Assembly (NCBI GenBank): GCA_037074705.1
Contig: CM073590.1
Location: forward strand, 208,240,746-208,304,745
Length of the DNA stretch: 64,000 bases
Direction of reading: 5' to 3'
DNA from: Zhengitettix transpicula
Taxonomy: Eukaryota; Arthropoda; Insecta; Orthoptera; Tetrigidae
Shown: in pieces, positions 1-13,500 of the stretch
How the letters are laid out: every line of letters starts with the position of its first letter
How positions within the stretch are numbered: position 1 is the first letter of the stretch
Made by a program: the position numbers and the translations under genes
The notes under the pieces: model-generated
Told to the model about the DNA's origin: nothing
Seen by the model: the letters and a program-made list of their open reading frames with translations, nothing else
Database searches by the model: none

Positions 1-1509
1 ATTACCAATTCCAACTTTTCAATGTAATGAAATTGTTAGTTCAGTGTATAAGGAGGACAGCTCTTTCAATTTTATTCTTCCCATCACTTAGTCTACATTC
101 CTCCAGTTTTCATAGTATTATTTAATATACTGGACATAGATACAGAGTACGTTAAGTGTTCAACAAAAAATATTTCAATATTGACCTTAACAAGGTAGTC
201 TGCCAGTATTAATTAACACCTTCCCTCTAGTTAAATATAATGTAGAATCATGCCAATAAGCATTAAAGAGGTGAGACTGAGTCAAGATTTTTAGGACTGG
301 CATCGTCACATTGAACAGAATACTGTTCGAATTTTTGGAGGCACTTGATAGCTGCATGTACATAGCTGAATCCAACACTATATACATACTTTTGCATATT
401 ACATTAGAGAAACTAAAAGACATCTTCCCAAATAATTGTTAACCACTATAACACTGCAAAAAAAAACCAATTCTCAACAGGTACAGAACCATTATGCCAA
501 CATTTGTGATCATTGCTCCCTCCTGGGAACTCTCATACCAACATGTCCTACATCAGTGATTGTGGATGTTACATTGACAAAATAATTGGGTTTGGATAGA
601 AAAGAGATGACTTAGCTGTCCAGTGGAATGGAGAAAGTTAATCAAATTTTGGGAGGAGTAGGCCCCCTCCTTCAGGTGAGAAGTAACTGTGTAATGGTCA
701 ACTGCACAACTTTGCTTTTGAAGGTCATGGTAAGGAAAGTAATAATATTGGTATAAATAAAATACAAAACAATAGTTATTAGTAAAGTACATTTGTGACA
801 ATTCAATATATTCTTTTACAATACTGTACAACATACACCAAACTGTAATGTGAAAAATATTTTATTGAGCACATTTGAGCTTGGTTATTTAAAATTGAGG
901 AATTATTCATTCTGTTATGTTAAGTTGGAACGCAAATTTACTCGTTTATAGTTAAGTTAATATAAATTATTTTATAGCTGCTGCCTTTTTGTTGATGTAA
1001 CAAACTAATTTTTACTCCAAGAAATAGTCTTTAATACTGCATCTGTACATGTACAGAAAGGTAACCAAATAATTTTTTTTAAACTGTGGTGTTAATCTTT
1101 TAATAAAAAATTTACATAAAGTAAACATTATTTTGTTTACAATATAAAAGTTATTTTTATATATAAGTAATTCAAATATACAAAAGTCTACATGAAGCCT
1201 GTTTGCGTTTTAATGGTAGATGTGATTCAAAATTACTTTGTATAGGCCTTTGAGTTGCATTGCATTTATTTAATCCACAAAGCTTGATATACAAGAAAAG
1301 TCGAGTCAAGTGATAACGTAATATATGAGAGATGAATATTGTAATAATTGCATATACAGCTAAATATGTGACATTAAATAAAAATATGACAATTATAATA
1401 ATTTAAACTAAGAAATTACAGATTCAGTTGAGGAAATACAGTCATGTTTAAAGTTAATGGAAGTTAGCAATCAGATTCTCTGTATGGAGTAGAAACAGTG
1501 TTTTTCCAA
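1..1509. other. AT-rich stretch, no gene recognised
   Basis: Only short open frames with no recognisable domain are seen on either strand. Part of it may be the 3' untranslated end of the minus-strand LINE that follows, but no tail sequence could be identified. Confidence 0.4.
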
Positions 1510-2535
1510 TAATTTCTAAAATTGTTTATTTTTGAATGTAGCAGGCTGCCCCTTCATATCAGCAGGTAGTTTGTTACACAACACCACTCCAATATAATTT
1601 AGACCAGTTGTGAATTTTTCATCCCTTTGAAATTGTACATGAACATTGTTATGCCCATGTGTATTGTGTGCATTAATGTCACTGTTCAGGCTGAACGTAT
1701 GGGCTCTATTAATAAAGCAACAATTTCCATTATGTATATGCAAGGGACAGGAAGTATCCCAAGTTTTCTGAAAATGTTGTCGGAACGGTACATTTATAAT
1801 TTTGTTTTGTAGAGTAAATACTTTTTTGTGATGGTATCTCCAGAAAGGTATCCCAAATGATATTAGTGAGTTAACATAAGCAAAGTAAGCTGTTCGGGGA
1901 GTAGAAATATCACAGATTTTATTCATGACTGAATGCATAACAGATTGAGTTCAGTTTATTACAAATATATTCGATGTGTATGTTCCACTGTAAATTATCA
2001 TGTATCCAAATACCCAAGAATTTAGTGGCTGGTGAGTTGTTTATTACCACAGTTTCTAGTTTTATACTGTGTATTATAGTTTATTATATTGTTTTTTGGA
2101 GGGTTTAAAATGCATAAAAATTGTTTTGTTTGTATTCAATAGAAGTTTATTTGTATAAAGCCAGTTGAGAAGCTGATTGTTCGTTTCATTTATGACAGAA
2201 AGAACCTACTCTTTATAGTTTCCAGTAAAGAGTCAAATTTGTGTCATTGGCAAAAAGAACTGTCACTGGTGAGGAAATTTTTTGTGGCAAAATACATATA
2301 AGAAATAGTAGTGGTCCAAGGAAGGATCCCCGAGGGACACCACTTTAGGACAGGAGCAGGCTTTTGAGCCATTGATAGTGGAGAATTAAACAAACTGTTT
2401 CCTGTTAGATAAGATTTAAACCAGTCTTTACAGGTCCCTCTGATTCCCATAACTTCTAGCTTATTTAGGAGGATGGAATGGTCTACTAAATCAAATGCCT
2501 TACTAAGATCTAAAAAGAAACCAGAAGCAAACTTC
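1510..2535 (-). mobile_element. LINE reverse-transcriptase relic (jockey/CR1-like), C-terminal part
   Basis: Read on the minus strand, this is the second half of a non-LTR retrotransposon polymerase. The RT motif [11 protein letters not shown] lies at about 2485-2517, followed by a [11 protein letters not shown] segment near 2420, a damaged VPQG/GPLL region near 2320, the LNTNKT...MHF segment near 2110-2150, FLGIWIH near 2010 and a thumb-like AYFAYVNSLISFGI...FW segment near 1830-1900. The YADD catalytic box is not readable. The frame changes several times (intact pieces are 1516-1938 and 2244-2450), so it cannot encode a protein. The order of motifs is that of the Jockey/CR1 group; the exact clade is not determined. 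Confidence 0.85.
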
Positions 2536-2636
2536 CAATATTTTGTTCAAAATTAAATTAATTAATTAATTTAAAACAATTGTGTTAGTGTTTTTATCAG
2601 CTTTATCGAATCGTGTGTAAGCATACGCATGTAATA

Positions 2637-2850
2637 AATTAAATAGATTAAAGGATCAGGGTGGAAAAATTTGGACTGGACCGGGAATCGAACACGGTAC
2701 CGCGCCAGTTACACGACTGAGATATCACATACAATTCACTTGGTCACATCTTCACGGACTAAATTAAATGGTAAAGCGCTCGCGTACTTTGCTGATTCGA
2801 TTTCCGGTCCGGTGGAGATTTTTCCATCCTGATCATTTAATTCAGTTTTA
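2637..2850. mobile_element. Head-to-head pair of tRNA-derived SINE fragments
   Basis: The left piece (2648-2693, minus) and right piece (2793-2841, plus) are inverted copies of one unit. Each contains a pol III B-box-like sequence (GTTCGATTCCCGG on the minus strand at 2682-2694; GATTCGATTTCCGG at 2793) followed by a shared body TTTTTCCA(T/C)CCTGATC and a short A/T-rich end. A related unit recurs near 18845 and 19150. The B-box and the common 3' end fit a tRNA-derived SINE; no intact A-box was found. Confidence 0.55.
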
Positions 2851-2859
2851 TGGCCTATA

Positions 2860-5800
2860 TTGCTGAACTTCTTTCCGAAGTTTTTCTTCTGTTCTTGGAT
2901 TAAATACATTTCTTAGTTTACCCTAGAATCGACTTTTAAACCTTCATCGACCACATGCCGATTATGCTGGCCGCGTTTAAGAATTACTGCTCTAAACTCT
3001 TCCTGATCATAACACAAAATATTGGAAATGTTCTCATACTTAAGCAGTACGTCATATACAATTGTTTCCTAAACTTTATCTATAGCATGTACAAAACGTA
3101 TAGGCCTACGCCCTAAAGTCAATACACTTAATATTACTGGGAACTACACTCTTATTTTTATTTTAAAAAATATTAGACCTATCTTTATATACAATTAAAT
3201 CATTCATTTGAAAATAATAAGCAACATTCAAGACATAACAAGACTCTTGAATTCTTAAGCCTCACCACAACCTTCTCGACAATTTCATCAGTAATCATAT
3301 GTATTAATTTAATCAGTAATCACGGATTACTTGATCGCATCCTGTTTCACTCACTCTGTACTCAGCATCAGGGATCACCTCCAAAACTCTTTTCAACTGT
3401 TTACTAAGTTACTAACTTATCAGTAACATTTGATCTTCTAACACCAGCTCATCGAATTGCATCAGTGTGAGTTTGTTCTTTACAAATTTACTTTGCCTCT
3501 TTATGGTATTCCACATTTTCTTTGGGTTTCCGGACTTCATATCTATCGTTCGCTTAATAATAACCGTTTTAACTTTTTATACACCGATACACATTCATTT
3601 TCTTACATTCCGTTTCCGAGTCGCCTCCTATCACCCAACATTTTATAATAATCGCCACTGCCTTTCAGTAACTTTCCAGTCATTCTTCACACGTTCATTG
3701 GATCATGGACAGCAAAAACCTTTAAGGATTTCTCTGTCAGACTACTTAGCCTTATTTAGTACACAAAATCATCCGTATGTCCTGCTTGAAATAGTTAATA
3801 AAAATTTATATGATACGTTACTTTGTGTTTGAACTTATATACTAGTAACTATACATTTTTTCATGTTAGTTTCTGACATTTTTTGAATATGCCCAGCATC
3901 ATTGGCTGCCGTGACAGCACTGAGCTTATGAGAGTTTACTTCTGCTTTAATAAGGATTAAGGGAAGTTTGGAACGGAATAAAATAATTGTATATTTTTGC
4001 AAATAAGGTAATTATTTCCTCCCCCCCGCCAATCATAGATTCAGGAATTGAGACGTCCATATTGCAAAGTATATACTTTGACTGAATCAAATCGAGTCGG
4101 AAAATTTTAATAAGTACATTCCTTAAAATATTTTCGTAACCCTTCTCAAAATGACGTTAGACATATTGTAATAGTTCTTTTAATGTAAGATGCAGAAATG
4201 AAAAATATTTGTTTTCCATATCACAATCCAGTTGAGGTTTTATTGCCATTATATACTTCAGCAAATCTATTTCTGGTCACGTCTGTAACAGACACTATTA
4301 CGATTTATGAACTGTCGCAATATTTTGATAAATTCGCTTTATCTGAATGATTGTCTTCTCTTTTTACATACTACTATACAGTTATTGATGTTTTCACTCC
4401 TTATGTGAGATTTGCTGAAGACTGGCTAGTAGGCCTACGCGACAATTTTTTTCACTACTTTACTAACTACACGGGAAGTTTTAATGGCTTTGTTTGAACC
4501 GATTAAAACATTAACGATTTTTTTGTATTTAAAATTGGAACGCTATGTAATACAGTATTTCCGTTTAAAAAATAACTGACGTGGTTGTTGTCTGTGATAT
4601 GCAAGAAAAAAGCAAAGATATTGTTTGAATATCACATTGTCTTCAAATTGGTTTGGCATTTACATTGAGATTATCCAGTGTGTATATACTCGTACTGTTG
4701 TAAATGGTGTAAAAATTAAGATGCTTTCTAAGGTTTCCAAGATTCGATGTCCTTCAATTGCCTTCAAAAGAGGTGAGAACGTAATTACTTCAAACTTAAC
4801 TGCATTTGATATATAACCTTTGAAGTGGTTGATTTTTAATTATTTATTAACTAAATGTCAATATTTTTCTCTCTCCTAATGAAATTATAATATATTTTAT
4901 GGTTTTAAACGATTTATTATCGACAGTTAAATTTTTATTCCGGTACCTTATCTACCATACAGCATGTCAAGTATATACGAGTTTTTATGGGGTAATTATT
5001 TAATTTTAAAAATAAAAAAAAATCCTGATTTGTGGCATTTGTTCCGCTGCTCTTTTAGCCGCACAATTTCAGTTTGTTCGTACCTCACACAATTATTGCT
5101 TACGGCCAATTTGTTTTTATTCATATTCGGCTAAAGTCGAGTTTCGTAACACCGGCGACGTCATAGCACATTTCTCACAAGCTTTAATACTCATGGTGCT
5201 GTCGTAGGATAATAAAAACCATTTAATTTAATTATTCAAATATTTGTAATTAAGCAAGGGACTTTCTTTCATTTAAGTTAGGTCACACTTTTCAAACTGA
5301 AGTAAAACCATTTAATACATATTAATTTTTACCTATATTCTATTTTATTTTATTGAAAAAAATTAACGTCTTCTTCTAACGTACTTAAAGTTTAAAGCTA
5401 GTCGTCTTTAGATTTACATTGACTACAAAATCGGGCTGCATGTTCAAGGAAATAACTGAATTGTGACTTAAATTTTCTGCCTTTATGCGCAGCTACGAGT
5501 AATAATAGCAAGGCAAGTCAAGAAACGATATGACAAGTCTAATATTTTATTAATCCATGAAACAGACCGTATTACTTCTTTCTCGTGTGAGTCGAACGAA
5601 ACGTGCCACTGAAATCAATAATTGCATGTTTTCCCACCGTTCTAAATGGTATTGGTGTAGAATAACAGATGATATTGAGATAGTAACCTGACGACAGTAA
5701 AAACTGGAAATATTCCGATGAATGTCCCGTCTATTCTTAAGTATAACCTACTTTGGGAGATAAATAATAAAGACAAAAGAGGAGAAATGGCGTCCGTAAT

Positions 5801-6899
5801 ATTTTAACAAGTTTGTTTCTGAAAGGTTCCATCTTTCAATACTTTGCTGCCACATTCCATGGCTGATTGATTTCTTTTATCCATGTAAAGTTGAGTGTCA
5901 AAAGAATATCACAAAATGAGTGCCGCGTTTGTTTACAGTGGTCGATTCAGTTGCTTGTTGTCGATTTTCGTTACAATTCTGATGGGTTTCTGCGTCGTAG
6001 CAGTGCGTTTCTTCAGGCGAACCTTAAGCAGAGTTGAAGATATTAAGGAGATGTGGCGAAATAATATTTTGGGTGGTATTAAGTGTATTAGTAGAACCTG
6101 AAAAATCAACTCAGACTGCTAACTGAAATCAGCGCGGATAACTTATCTGATATACCTGTAAGAAAACGATTTTTCGATAAAGCAACAACGTCATAAGGAC
6201 TCGCGTTGATTGAATTAGGTTTTGGGCCTGTGAGAACTAACACTATTCATCAGCAATGTAGGCAGTTTTCTTGTCTTTTCCTTTTACACTTCCCTTTATA
6301 GTTGTAATAATGAGAGAGGATGAAAGCGTTTTATTTATTGGTATAATTAGAAACTCATGGATCACCATGAATATGCGAAGAGGCTGGTGTCTTGTAAAAT
6401 AATGATTGCTAAGAATGCTTTTGAGTTTCGACGTTTGAAGAGCAACAGCGGCACGTGAGTTTTTTTTAAGGAACAATTTTTATGAGGATAACTATGTAAA
6501 ATAATAATACTATAATAGCGATATGCTTACCAACCCGTAATATGCTACATTTCTAATTTCGTCTACATAGTCTGCTATAGACATTTGGTCTATAGTGTCT
6601 AATTTTTCAAAGCGGAATAATTTAAAATCAATTTGACACATATTTTTAACACGTATTTTCCCTACGAATAAATTTTTAATAACGTCAGTTTTTGGAAAAC
6701 AGCAACGCATGATGGAAGTATTGTATGCATGGTCATGCAGTATTGAAAATTCCGTCTCTTAATTGTTTTTCAAAATAAATTTTTCCTGCGATTTTTTTAA
6801 AAAAAATACTGCGCAAATTGTACGAATAAAATTTTTGTTTGTAAAATGTAAACTAATTTAAAATAAGATTTTTAATAACATAATGGCAGAAATTTAATT
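2860..6899. other. 4-kb AT-rich stretch, no gene recognised
   Basis: No reading frame with a known domain. Several short frames (for example 3467-3832 and 5895-6101) lack homology I recognise and are not supported as genes. The frame from the ATG at 5916 is hydrophobic and could be a leader, but nothing ties it to the malate-dehydrogenase-like gene downstream. Confidence 0.35.
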
Positions 6900-7024
6900 T
6901 TATATCGCTTCTTAAGCCGTATGATAGCATACGGTCCTGATGGTATGTTCTAAGGTGCAGTGAGCACGGAAAGGAGACAGTTTGTTGAGGTTTTTGGGTA
7001 CTACAGGGGCGTGAAACGGAATAC

Positions 7025-7036
7025 TGCGCATGCGCA
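7025..7036. promoter_or_regulatory. NRF-1 / Ewg-type palindrome TGCGCATGCGCA
   Basis: The 12-mer TGCGCATGCGCA is the perfect palindromic binding site known for nuclear respiratory factor 1 (erect wing in Drosophila), a regulator of nuclear genes for mitochondrial proteins. It lies about 240 bp upstream of the first recognisable exon of the mitochondrial-MDH-like gene, in a locally GC-richer patch (6910-7130), where a promoter would be expected. The match is seen directly; its function is inferred. Confidence 0.5.
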
Positions 7037-7270
7037 TTTCTATACCCAGACAGATATTTTGTGCTGAGGAAGGTTGAGCATGGAGATATCCAGCTGGCTG
7101 CATTAGCGGGAGTGGGGTGTTTACGAGGTGGGCAGTTTAAAGTCTTTGAATTCGTCCTAAATTTATTTATTGCTATAGCACATTAGTACATAAGCACCAG
7201 CCACCACTGGTGAAGAGTGTTAAAAGGAATGTAACCACTGTAAATGCAACTATTGTTATATTTTCTCTAG

Positions 7271-7500
7271 TGAGACATGTCCCGTCGCCGGTACGAACTT
7301 TGCGCTGCGTGGTGGCGGGGGCGTGTAGCCGCGTGGGTCAACCGCTCAGTCTCCTCCTCAAACAGCGAGGACTTCCTAGTGAACTCGTCCTCTACGATTC
7401 CACTGACACGTCGTCCCTTGTGGCAGACCTGGCTCTCGTCCAATCAGATTCACGCATCTTCGCCTTCACGGGACCGGATAAGCTGGTACACGCACTTACG
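7271..7500 (+). CDS. Mdh2-like: MDH-like exon (N-terminal Rossmann half)
   Basis: This exon begins after the acceptor TTTTCTCTAG (ending 7270) and stops before the donor GTACGT at 7501. It encodes 76 residues plus two bases of a codon begun upstream. Visible motifs are VVAGACSRVGQPLSLLLKQ (NAD loop), ELVLYDS (ribose-binding Asp) and VADL (family AADLSHI). The open frame extends upstream to 7210 but contains no ATG, so translation must start in an upstream exon or at a start codon formed by splicing. Confidence 0.85.
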
Positions 7501-10500
7501 GTACGTAGAATGGATCAACACCATCTCCACTTGTGTCAACTTTCAGCATCACTCAGAATTTATGTGCGAGAGACGAGGAGAGATGCAATAAACGACAGTA
7601 AAGAACACCAATTCTACCGATTCCTCTTTGATTGGCTTTAATTTTGTCCCATTTGTTATTTCCAGTCTTATCGACTTGGAACTAAATGAAAGACTGCGAA
7701 TAAAAGACTACCTTAATGTCTGTGAAAATTTAAGTACTAGGAACTACTCATACAGTTGTAAAACTCTGGCTCAGCGATTCCCAACCTTTTTTGTACTTCG
7801 TTCCCCTTGACCACTTTTTTTAATAGTTGCACCTGTGAGGAAAATCCAGTAACTAACACAACAAATATAATATATGTATTATTATAAAATTTTACGGTAT
7901 AATATGTAATGATATATTTTTTTAAAATTTTAATGCTATGGTTGCGACTGATCCTTTACCATAATAATTTTTATATTAAACGTAAAATTAGTTATTGTAG
8001 AACAAAATTAATCTATTTGGGGTTTTTCTTAAAATATTTTTAACGTACCTCAAGAAAGTAAGAACTAGGAAACGATAAATAATGGTTCGCTGTTAACGCT
8101 TAATTTGACGTAGTTTTTTTCCGAATATCATCACAATTTCAAAAACATAGTTTGAAAATTGATTTTGTCGTTCCTAATCTCCGTCAATTAAATTAATCCT
8201 TATAGTGAAAAATTAATATTGGTTGTGTCGCTTTCAAATTGATTTATAATCCAAGATGGGATACCTAAACTATATAAATGTTCTCAAAAGTAAGAAAAAG
8301 TAATCCTTCCAAAATTTATTTATTGCTATAGCACATATGCACCAGCTTCTTTTAATTGAAATGAAAATATAATACGTCTGTTTAAAATATAATAATTATA
8401 TAAAATAGTCAAATTACGGAAAAATGAAGTGATGATATAAATAGAACACAACGTTTGTGGAAACTGTTCCTTTTGTCAGGCGATTAAAAACACTCAAAAA
8501 TCTTTTGAGCTTGTCAACTGGATTGAGCGGTTCTGCCACTCCTGGCTCTCTTTTTAAACAGTTCACGAAAGGAACAAAGTTTCCAGAAAAGTTGTGTGCT
8601 ATTTATATCATCGCTTCTTTTTGCCTGTCATTTGGCTATTTTATCTAATTATATTCTTTTAATTATTCCAAGTGGTTAGGGTAGATTTGTATATCAACAT
8701 TAATATATAATATATTTTTCAGAAACAAAGTTTTTTCCTTTATTTACCATTATTAAATAAAGGAAACATATATGTTAAGTAATTAACTGTCCAATAATTA
8801 CATTCCTTAAAAGTTAAATAAAATTTTTTAAAAAACCATTTATCATCGATCACGAATAGACACTTTTTTAAAGTTTCCATTGACACTCATCGGATTAGAA
8901 ATCCGAGGACTAGACCGCAGATCCTCAGTGGAAGTACTGTACTGCTTTAAAATTCATATTATCACAGTCGGGGGTATAGCTCAGTGGTAGAGCATTCGAC
9001 TGCAGATCGAGAGGTCCCCGGTTCAAACCCGGGTGCCCCCTTCAATTTTTAGAGTTCGTATTCTCATTTATCCAAACTGAACTTATTATATCTAATCAGA
9101 AAATGTTCAGGATGGTCCTGAAAAACAATACGACGTGAGAGAATTAGCTTTGAACGTAAGTAAAACAACGGAATTTTTTTTCGAGACTTAAATAAATTTT
9201 GGGAATAAGAAATTCTGATTCTAAGTAGTATAGAGGATCATAGTCATACAAATTTTAGCTCTAAATATATCAAGTAACCCTAAACTTCATCATTACACTT
9301 ACTGAAAATTGCTTCGCAGCGTAATTTTTTTTAGACATTTTGTTTCAATGTTCCTAATTTTTTAATATCTGAACTCATGTAAGAACAACGCATTCAAAGT
9401 TTTGGATGAGGCTGTTGAACAAGTCCCATAGCGATCTTAAGCGCTGTCAGCTTAAAACAGAAGTAGAAATATATTAGTATCGTAATAGAATTATTTTGCT
9501 TTTGTAGTCTCGTTCTTCATTCCTCTAAGATATAGAATTTAGAGCTGGAGGCATATATAATTTAATTGATACAATTGATAAGAATCGGGTCAGTAGAATG
9601 GAAATCTAGTGGCTGAATTGTTTAAACGGGAGTAACGGTACATTTTCGACGAACCCGTTGATATCGTCTCATAAATGAACACCTCAACTGTTTTGCATGC
9701 TTATGGTAAAAAGTGTGAAATTTATGTGGACCTATAATTCATAATATATACATTACTACCCGAACGCATCAAACAACTGATTCGAATACGAACCAGGCAT
9801 TTATAGTAGATATTTTTGGTTCGAACACGTACGGACATTGCGAGAACTAAACTCAGCGACTTCCATAACACTGGATTCGACACCAATCTTGGTAGTTATC
9901 GCAATTTTTTTCACCCCCTTTCACCTCATCTCATACGTGTCCTCTTGCCTTTAGGGGTTGAAATTAGGCTCTAAAAGCATCGAGAGTGGCAGTATGAATC
10001 TGAGCGACCCCGTAAACTATTTATTTACCGCCAATATAGGCAGTTATCCCATATTTGGTATTTTGAAAATGCCACCCCTTCTGTTCCCAGTGATAGTTAT
10101 CTTAATTCCGCAGGGTTGTTCGTGGATCTTAAGTGATACGAGTACCAAGTTGGTTGATATTGTTCCACGCATTAACGAATAACTTAATTTACAAAGTGTT
10201 CTACAACATTAATATTATAAAATAAAATTAACTTCTTATTGAAAATTAATAATAAAAAGAGCCAAATACAGACAAAATAAGTGGGATCCCAGAAACGTTG
10301 TGTGGTATTTATATTATCACTTATTTTGTCTGTTTTTGGGTATCTTTTTTATTATTAATATTATGCTTTATTTCGTAAAAAATCCCTTTTCTGGAAAATG
10401 ACCCATCGTCTCGGGAAAACGTCAATCGGGATAATGTACTGTCGGGGAAAATGACAATCGGGACATTGATGTCGGGAAAACCTGCATCGGGCTAGTGTGT

Positions 10501-13500
10501 GTCGGGCAAACGTCCGGATCTTATTCTAAACATTAAACAGGACTACAGTTTTACGTGTTAAACGTTTCACTTTTCCATGCCACACTACTAAAATCCATTC
10601 CATGGCCAGATAACCTCAAATAAATCTACATAATGTAATAGAAAATAATTGTCAAACTAAATTAATTTCAATATTTTATATCACTGTTCTCCGTTCCACT
10701 AGAATCAGAATTAAAAATTATATGGTTACAAATGATAACTACTAAACTTCGTAAATTTAGATGCTACGTACGACACCAAAATTTGCGATGTGTTGTGGAG
10801 GTCGGATATTCAAAGTGGCGTTTTTCTGTGTGTTTTAAACAACTGTTACATTAACAATTTTATTTTTACTTAAGATCCCTTTAAGCCAGTGAACTACAGT
10901 AAGATCACAGCCCTGTAATTTTGAGATCGTTTCTCACGTTCATGTTTTCGGAACCAGTTCTGACGGACAAGCGCTACAGGCAGTCGTATTTTAATTTCTC
11001 ACGCTTCGGCAGAATGTTGCAAAAAAGATGGTTCTCCTCACAAGCAAAATTTTCTTCCTGGCTGGAGATACCTTTGTTCTATTTTCCCAGTACGTGACCT
11101 GAACATCGAAGCACTCACATTAAACAAAAAACGAACGATTTGTCATGAACATCGTACAGCGAAAATTTACCAAAAACTTGTATATAATTAATATGGAAGA
11201 GATCATATGCACCGTGTCTTAAGTGGCTCACTCATTCACTTCACGTGGAAAATAAAGATAAAAAGGTTCCAGGCTCAATTGTTGTTTGGGATGTCTTCCT
11301 CAGCACAGAAACAACCAACTCGAGTTTCCGATAACACAAAATTTTGTACAGGTTGATTACATACAGTTACATCTCAATATATCAGAAACTAATGCTATAC
11401 AAGTTATCAGCCAATTCACACTTCCATCTGATCGTAAAATCGTACTTATTTAATTAAGTGTCCACTTCGTGTTTAATGTTTGAAGTGGTTAAAAAGGGAG
11501 TAAATATGGAAAAGTGTTAGCATTTCTCTTTAAATTGAGTTTAAAAGTGTGTTTATTGGGTAAATCAATGCTTTCAGGGCGCCAACGTGGTTCTGATAGT
11601 GACAGGAGTTACTGCCTCGGAGAAAATGACCTATGATGAACAGTTCTCAAGAAACGCCGAGGACGTCAAAAATATAGCTGAAGAAATAACAAAGACATGT
11701 CCAACGGTCAGTGAATTCTTATTTAAATTATGAGTTTATTCATTTATGCTAATTCTTTAAATGTTACGAGAAGATTCGTTTGTTTAATGAAAGTCTCCAA
11801 GGTGAGCCGTTTGTTTATTTCCATCACACCAAAAACAGCCAAATTCGCAGTTCTGAGGTAAAATCGTCGGTAAGAATAAAATTTTCATCACGATACTGAG
11901 AATAAAAGGAAGTTAGTTCATAACAGGAATCGTGATTTGAAGCATCACCATGAATTGCAACTGCGTTGTTTTCGAAAACTATTCAGAAAAATTATTGTGA
12001 TCAGCTTCCTCTCAGTTTCCCAAAAATGATCAAGGTAAAGCTAAGAGAATTGGAACACTGGCGGCCACATGTCGCTTCTAAATCCAGAATGTGCCATGAA
12101 GGATGTGAGTCTGACAGTAGTCTCGTTTCACTTAAAATTATTTAATAATAATAATATGAAATTAATAATAAATAACAATATAATGGGAAGAGGGGGAGAA
12201 ATTATTAAAAATGTTTCATAATGAAAAATGCTATGAAACCGAGGAAGAAATTGAAACAGTATCTGGTGGTAATAAACATAAAATGGTTTATAAATACCTT
12301 ATTTTCTGTTAAATATTCTGCTAAAGCACTATAAACTATACACTATAAATAAAATGAAAAAACTTCCGTTTCATTGAAAATAATGAATAAAAAGATAGCC
12401 AATTCAGACAAAAAAGTGATAATATAAATACCACACAACGTTTAAACGTTTTTGTCTGAATTGGCTATCTTTATTATTCATAAAACTTTAAACGTTGTGT
12501 GGTATTTATATTATAACTTTTCTTTTTGAATTGGGCCTCTTTCTTATTCATTAAATATAAATACTTACAGTAAATATAATTGGTTAAAAGTGAGCAAGTT
12601 GTTAAGTATTTACATTATTGAAGCTTAATATAATTTACTTTGAGATATCTTTATTAACTCGTCGCAAATGTTTATGAAAGATAATTGAAAATTCAATAAA
12701 GTATCATTTATGCTTGTATTCTCATATGTTTTGATGACAAGGCGGAAACGACCGTACGGAAGGTCTCCCTTCCTCATCCCTCGATTATCTAAGGGCACGA
12801 AGCTTACGGAAATCGTCGGAGCCATCTTAACTGAAGCAGCGTTATAATGCACGACACTTTGCCTGAAACAAAATGAAACACCGTGCTTAATCCTCAATTG
12901 ACCCGATCGAGTCATGATAATTCGTTATACTCCTTGACCCTGTTACCAGCAAATTTAAGGTCGTCCTCAAATCGCTCTTATATCATCCGTAGAAGAGTCA
13001 AGTATGAGGTTCCGCACGTTTCAGGCTCTGGTGGGCGTTCTGACGGAGCCCGTGAACAGCACGCTGCCTCTGGTGTCGTACGTCCTCTGCAAGGCAGGCC
13101 TCAACACTTCCACAGTCCTGGGATGCACTTCCTTGGACACGATCCGCGCGTGTGGTCTGGCTTCGGCGATAGTGGGACTTCCTTTCGAGCAGCTGCGGAT
13201 GCCCGTCGTGGGTGGACACTCGCCAGAGACTATGGTACCCGTCTTCTCCAAGCTGCGGCCGAGAGACGCGAGTCTTCAGCTAAGCAACGTGAGTCAAATA
13301 CGTAAAAAAGTATTTAATAACGCTTTAAAAAAATCAATGATGTGACGACGTGTGCATTGCAATCATGTTGTAAGGGTCTTTTTCTTGTCTTCATAGAATT
13401 GGAAGTATCTTGAGGAATGTGGTTACACTTGTAAGCGTACGCATACTTTCTGAACAAAAGATATAGACGAAAGTGTGTGGTTCATCATTCATGGTTTGCA

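Larger units (their letters stand above)
7501..11577 (+). other. Intron 1 of the MDH-like gene
   Basis: Bounded by GTACGT and CTTTCAG. It carries the tRNA-Cys gene (8970-9041), two foldback elements (8381-8664 and 10246-10360), a 30-bp minisatellite (10388-10516), and a stretch at 9840-10180 related to the dispersed repeat at 29158-29470. A 26-bp sequence containing TTTATTTATTGCTATAGCAC occurs at about 7160 and again at about 8313. The remainder is AT-rich with no recognised content. Confidence 0.75.

Noticed and set aside
5895..6101. Hydrophobic short frame as first exon of the MDH-like gene
   Set aside because: The only donors in it give the wrong phase or are very weak, and no homology supports a link.
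7277..7591. ATG-initiated frame overlapping the first MDH exon
   Set aside because: It is a +1 shadow; the homologous protein is in the frame with VVAGACSRVGQ, which ends at a splice donor.
12998..13251. Two minus-strand frames opposite MDH exon 3
   Set aside because: Antisense shadows of a GC-rich coding exon; no independent homology or signals.
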